Part shown: one piece after another, positions 5,836 through 7,518 of the stretch
Layout: the number at the start of each line of letters is the position of its first letter
Position numbering within the stretch: position 1 is the stretch's first letter
From: Rhodospirillaceae bacterium
GTDB lineage: Bacteria > Pseudomonadota > Alphaproteobacteria > Rhodospirillales > Magnetovibrionaceae
Direction of reading: 5' to 3'
DNA: 7,518 nt
NCBI GenBank assembly: GCA_002732845.1
Contig: NVSZ01000016.1
Span: 34,593 to 42,110 of the forward strand
Notes under the pieces: generated by a model
The model's database searches: none
The model's input: only the letters and a program-made list of their open reading frames with translations
Told to the model about the DNA's origin: nothing
Made by a program: the position numbers and the translations under genes

Positions 5836-7284
5836 TTATTTGGGGAGTGTCGTGTCGCCCTGGCCCAAAGTCCGTTGCATGATCACGGTATCGACCCACG
5901 TGCCAAATTTAAAACCGACGGATTTAAGCACGGCTTCTTGTTCAAAGCCCAAACGATGATGCAAATTGACAGAGGCTTCGTTTCCGGTGCCACCAATCAC
6001 CGCGACCATTTGGCGAAACCCCAAATCTGTGCAGCGGTCGATCAACGCCGTAAGCAGGCATTTGCCAACGCCTTTACCAATCACCAACGGGTCAACGTAA
6101 ATGGAATCTTCGACCGTATGACGATAAGCCGAACGGGGACGAAATTTAGAGGCATAAGCAAAACCGCACACTCTGCCTTCGATTTCGGCAACGATATAAG
6201 GCGCTCCAAAGTCTAAAATAGCCGTGCGCCGGGCAAGGATTTCGTCAACGTCTGGGGCTTCTTCTTCAAAGCTGGCAACGCTGTTGCGCACATAATGGGC
6301 ATAGATGTTCTGAATTTCTGGAGCATCTCTAGCATGAGCATTGCGAATTTTAATCTCTGCTTTCATCGCCTTACCTTTGAGTATTTTCATATCCAGCGTA
6401 CACAAAGCGTCCATCAGAGTATTTAAATTTTTAGCCAAAGTCGAAAAACCAGCCGTGCGTGTGATGTGTTGTTCGTCCATGTAAAGCGCCCGGTTTACCT
6501 CGATCTGCAAAGCATGACCGGTGCCTGAGCCTTGTCCATAATTGCGGGTCGTAAAGCCCCCGGCATAGGGCGTATTCAGCACAACATTATAGCCCATATC
6601 TTCTAATGTTGTTTGTACGAATGCGGTGATTTCGGGGGCGCAGGAGGTGCCGTGGACATCGCCCAACACCATATCCACGCGGTTATTGCCCGAATCAAAG
6701 TCCATGGGCCCCCCGACGGACGGCATGGAATGACAATCGATCAACAAGTACGAGCCAAATTGGGTGTACGTGTCATCCAATAATTTTTTGAGCGCCGCAT
6801 GGTAGGGTTTGTAACAAGCCTTGATCCGCTGTTCGGCGTCTTTAAATTTAAGCGTGCCTTTATAAATCTCGGCACCATCGGTGACCACCTTTGCCACCGT
6901 ACCCAGCCCGGCCCGCACACGCGGGCTTGACGTATTCACCCAAGCGGGCAATTCATCTGAAAACATACCGGGGTCCAATTCCCATGGCTCTCGGTTGGGG
7001 TCGACATAGGCGCGTGGAAAATGTGCGCGCAAAAAAGGCGCCCCATATTGTGGAGCACGCGCGTATAATTGATCAACAAAAGCATCTTCGGAGCGGCGCA
7101 AAGCGACCGAATCGAGTTGGCTGGCTGCCGCAAAAGAGGCCGGATAGTCGCATCCACTGTGCGGGGAAGCAAAAACCACTGGTGTGGTTTGCTGGTCCGG
7201 CATCGAGACGTCAAAAGGAACATCATCATTTTCATGTGATCTAGCTGATATTGTTGCAGTTTCTGATTTTGACCGTGCGCTCAT
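5836..7284 (-). CDS. Fusion of N-formylglutamate amidohydrolase-like and GNAT acetyltransferase domains
   Basis: This is a 482-residue two-domain protein, probably cytoplasmic as no signal peptide is seen. Residues about 33-298 match the N-formylglutamate amidohydrolase family: FASPHSGCDYP (38-48), LIDCHSMPS (181-189) with metal-site-like Asp and His, NRVDMVLGDVHG (201-212), PYAGGFTTRNYG (239-250) and LQIEVNRALYMDE (259-271). The family hydrolyses N-formylglutamate to glutamate and formate, but members differ in substrate and no hut genes are nearby. Residues about 310-475 are a GNAT domain of the phosphinothricin/methionine sulfoximine acetyltransferase type: IRNAHARDAPEIQNIYAHYV, SFEEEAPDVDEI, the acetyl-CoA loop GKGVGKCLL (403-411), VIGGTGNEASVNLHHRLGF (429-447) and a carboxy-terminal VGFKFGTWVDTVIMQ. 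The link between domains is short. An internal ATG at 6366 with its own AAAGG could also give a free 176-residue GNAT. The true start could be Met28. It lies 54 bases upstream of the transglycosylase gene. Confidence 0.9.
   Translation of the reverse strand: MSARSKSETATISARSHENDDVPFDVSMPDQQTTPVVFASPHSGCDYPASFAAASQLDSVALRRSEDAFVDQLYARAPQYGAPFLRAHFPRAYVDPNREPWELDPGMFSDELPAWVNTSSPRVRAGLGTVAKVVTDGAEIYKGTLKFKDAEQRIKACYKPYHAALKKLLDDTYTQFGSYLLIDCHSMPSVGGPMDFDSGNNRVDMVLGDVHGTSCAPEITAFVQTTLEDMGYNVVLNTPYAGGFTTRNYGQGSGTGHALQIEVNRALYMDEQHITRTAGFSTLAKNLNTLMDALCTLDMKILKGKAMKAEIKIRNAHARDAPEIQNIYAHYVRNSVASFEEEAPDVDEILARRTAILDFGAPYIVAEIEGRVCGFAYASKFRPRSAYRHTVEDSIYVDPLVIGKGVGKCLLTALIDRCTDLGFRQMVAVIGGTGNEASVNLHHRLGFEQEAVLKSVGFKFGTWVDTVIMQRTLGQGDTTLPK
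6364..6378 (-). promoter_or_regulatory. Possible internal ribosome-binding site and start for the GNAT half
   Basis: Within the fusion gene, AAAGG (6378-6374) stands seven bases before an in-frame ATG (6366-6364, Met307). Starting here gives 176 residues, the usual size of stand-alone phosphinothricin-type acetyltransferases. This may be a relic of two separate genes or a working second start. Use is not shown by sequence alone. Confidence 0.35.
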
Positions 7285-7373
7285 GAAAGCCCCAAACGTG
7301 TTTATTCTCTAAGGTGTTAACGCGCCAAGATGAAGCTTGCAACGATAAACTGGTTAATTCCGTGATTGAGGGC

Positions 7374-7402
7374 TTGCCAAGCCTCTCTGAAAAGACTAAA
7401 AA
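7374..7402 (+). promoter_or_regulatory. Probable tRNA-Val promoter
   Basis: TTGCCA (7374-7379, 5 of 6 to consensus) and TAAAAA (7397-7402, 4 of 6) are separated by 17 bases, on the tRNA strand. The predicted start near 7409 gives a leader of about 27 bases. The bases just after the -10 (TCGCACCCG) are GC-rich, as in promoters of stable RNAs under stringent control. Confidence 0.4.
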
Positions 7403-7435
7403 ATCGCACCCGTCACACTTTGACGATACCCAATA

Positions 7436-7510
7436 GGGCGCGTAGCTCAGCGGGAGAGCACCTCGTTGACATCGAGGGGGTCACTGGTTCAATCCCAGTC
7501 GTGCCCACCA
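7436..7510 (+). tRNA. tRNA-Val (anticodon GAC)
   Basis: The gene is complete, 75 bases with encoded CCA. The acceptor stem GGGCGCG (7436-7442) pairs with CGTGCCC (7500-7506) with one G-T pair. The D stem is GCTC/GAGC around a GG-containing loop. The anticodon stem CCTCG/CGAGG encloses TTGACAT, with GAC at 7468-7470 reading GUC and GUU valine codons. The variable loop is GGGTC. The T stem ACTGG/CCAGT encloses TTCAATC. The discriminator is A, then CCA (7508-7510). All arms are intact, so it should be functional. Only eight bases follow, so nothing can be said about further tRNA genes or an integration site. Confidence 0.98.
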
Positions 7511-7518
7511 TGTTAAGG

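Noticed and set aside
5797..6216. Plus-strand open frame of 139 residues
   Set aside because: It is a shadow of the fusion gene on the opposite strand, with no family features.
7285..7345. Minus-strand promoter for the fusion gene (TTGGCG or TTGCAA with AATAAA)
   Set aside because: Matches are at most 4 of 6 with several equally poor alternatives, so no single promoter can be supported.
7371..7383. GGCTT-GCC-AAGCC stem-loop upstream of tRNA-Val
   Set aside because: Five pairs with a 3-base loop and no T-run on either strand; it overlaps the predicted -35 and is probably chance.

Overview
This window looks like chromosomal DNA of an alphaproteobacterium, most likely near the Rhodospirillales. 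The protein sequences fit that group. A direct-repeat GTTC-N7-GTTC motif, the alphaproteobacterial form of the LexA (SOS) box, sits in front of an error-prone polymerase operon. The order phoR then pstS, both with alphaproteobacterial-looking proteins, also fits. No insertion sequence, CRISPR array or phage gene is visible. No gene-free stretch exceeds 300 bases.

Left part (1-2873, minus strand): three genes read leftwards. mscS (mechanosensitive channel) comes first, then phoR (phosphate sensor kinase), then pstS (periplasmic phosphate-binding protein, cut by the window edge). A good PHO-box match lies between phoR and pstS. The pstS leader can also fold so that its ribosome-binding site is paired. 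phoR and pstS work together: PstS delivers phosphate to the Pst transporter, and PhoR activates the Pho regulon when phosphate is scarce.

Middle part (2940-4848, plus strand): an SOS-inducible umuD-umuC operon for DNA polymerase V. The genes overlap by 11 bases, with a LexA box over the probable promoter. The UmuD here has an unusually long amino-terminal arm with a CxxC pair. Its coding sequence contains a strong 10-bp G/C-run hairpin just before the umuC start.

Right part (4876-7284, minus strand): a reading frame fusing an N-formylglutamate amidohydrolase-like domain to a GNAT (phosphinothricin acetyltransferase-like) domain. It is followed 54 bases later by an exported lytic transglycosylase-like protein. 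At the right end, on the plus strand, is a complete tRNA-Val(GAC) gene with encoded CCA and a plausible promoter.

I do not see a clear-cut undescribed multi-gene system. The items most worth a second look are the hydrolase-acetyltransferase fusion, the structured pstS leader, and the extended UmuD with its internal hairpin.
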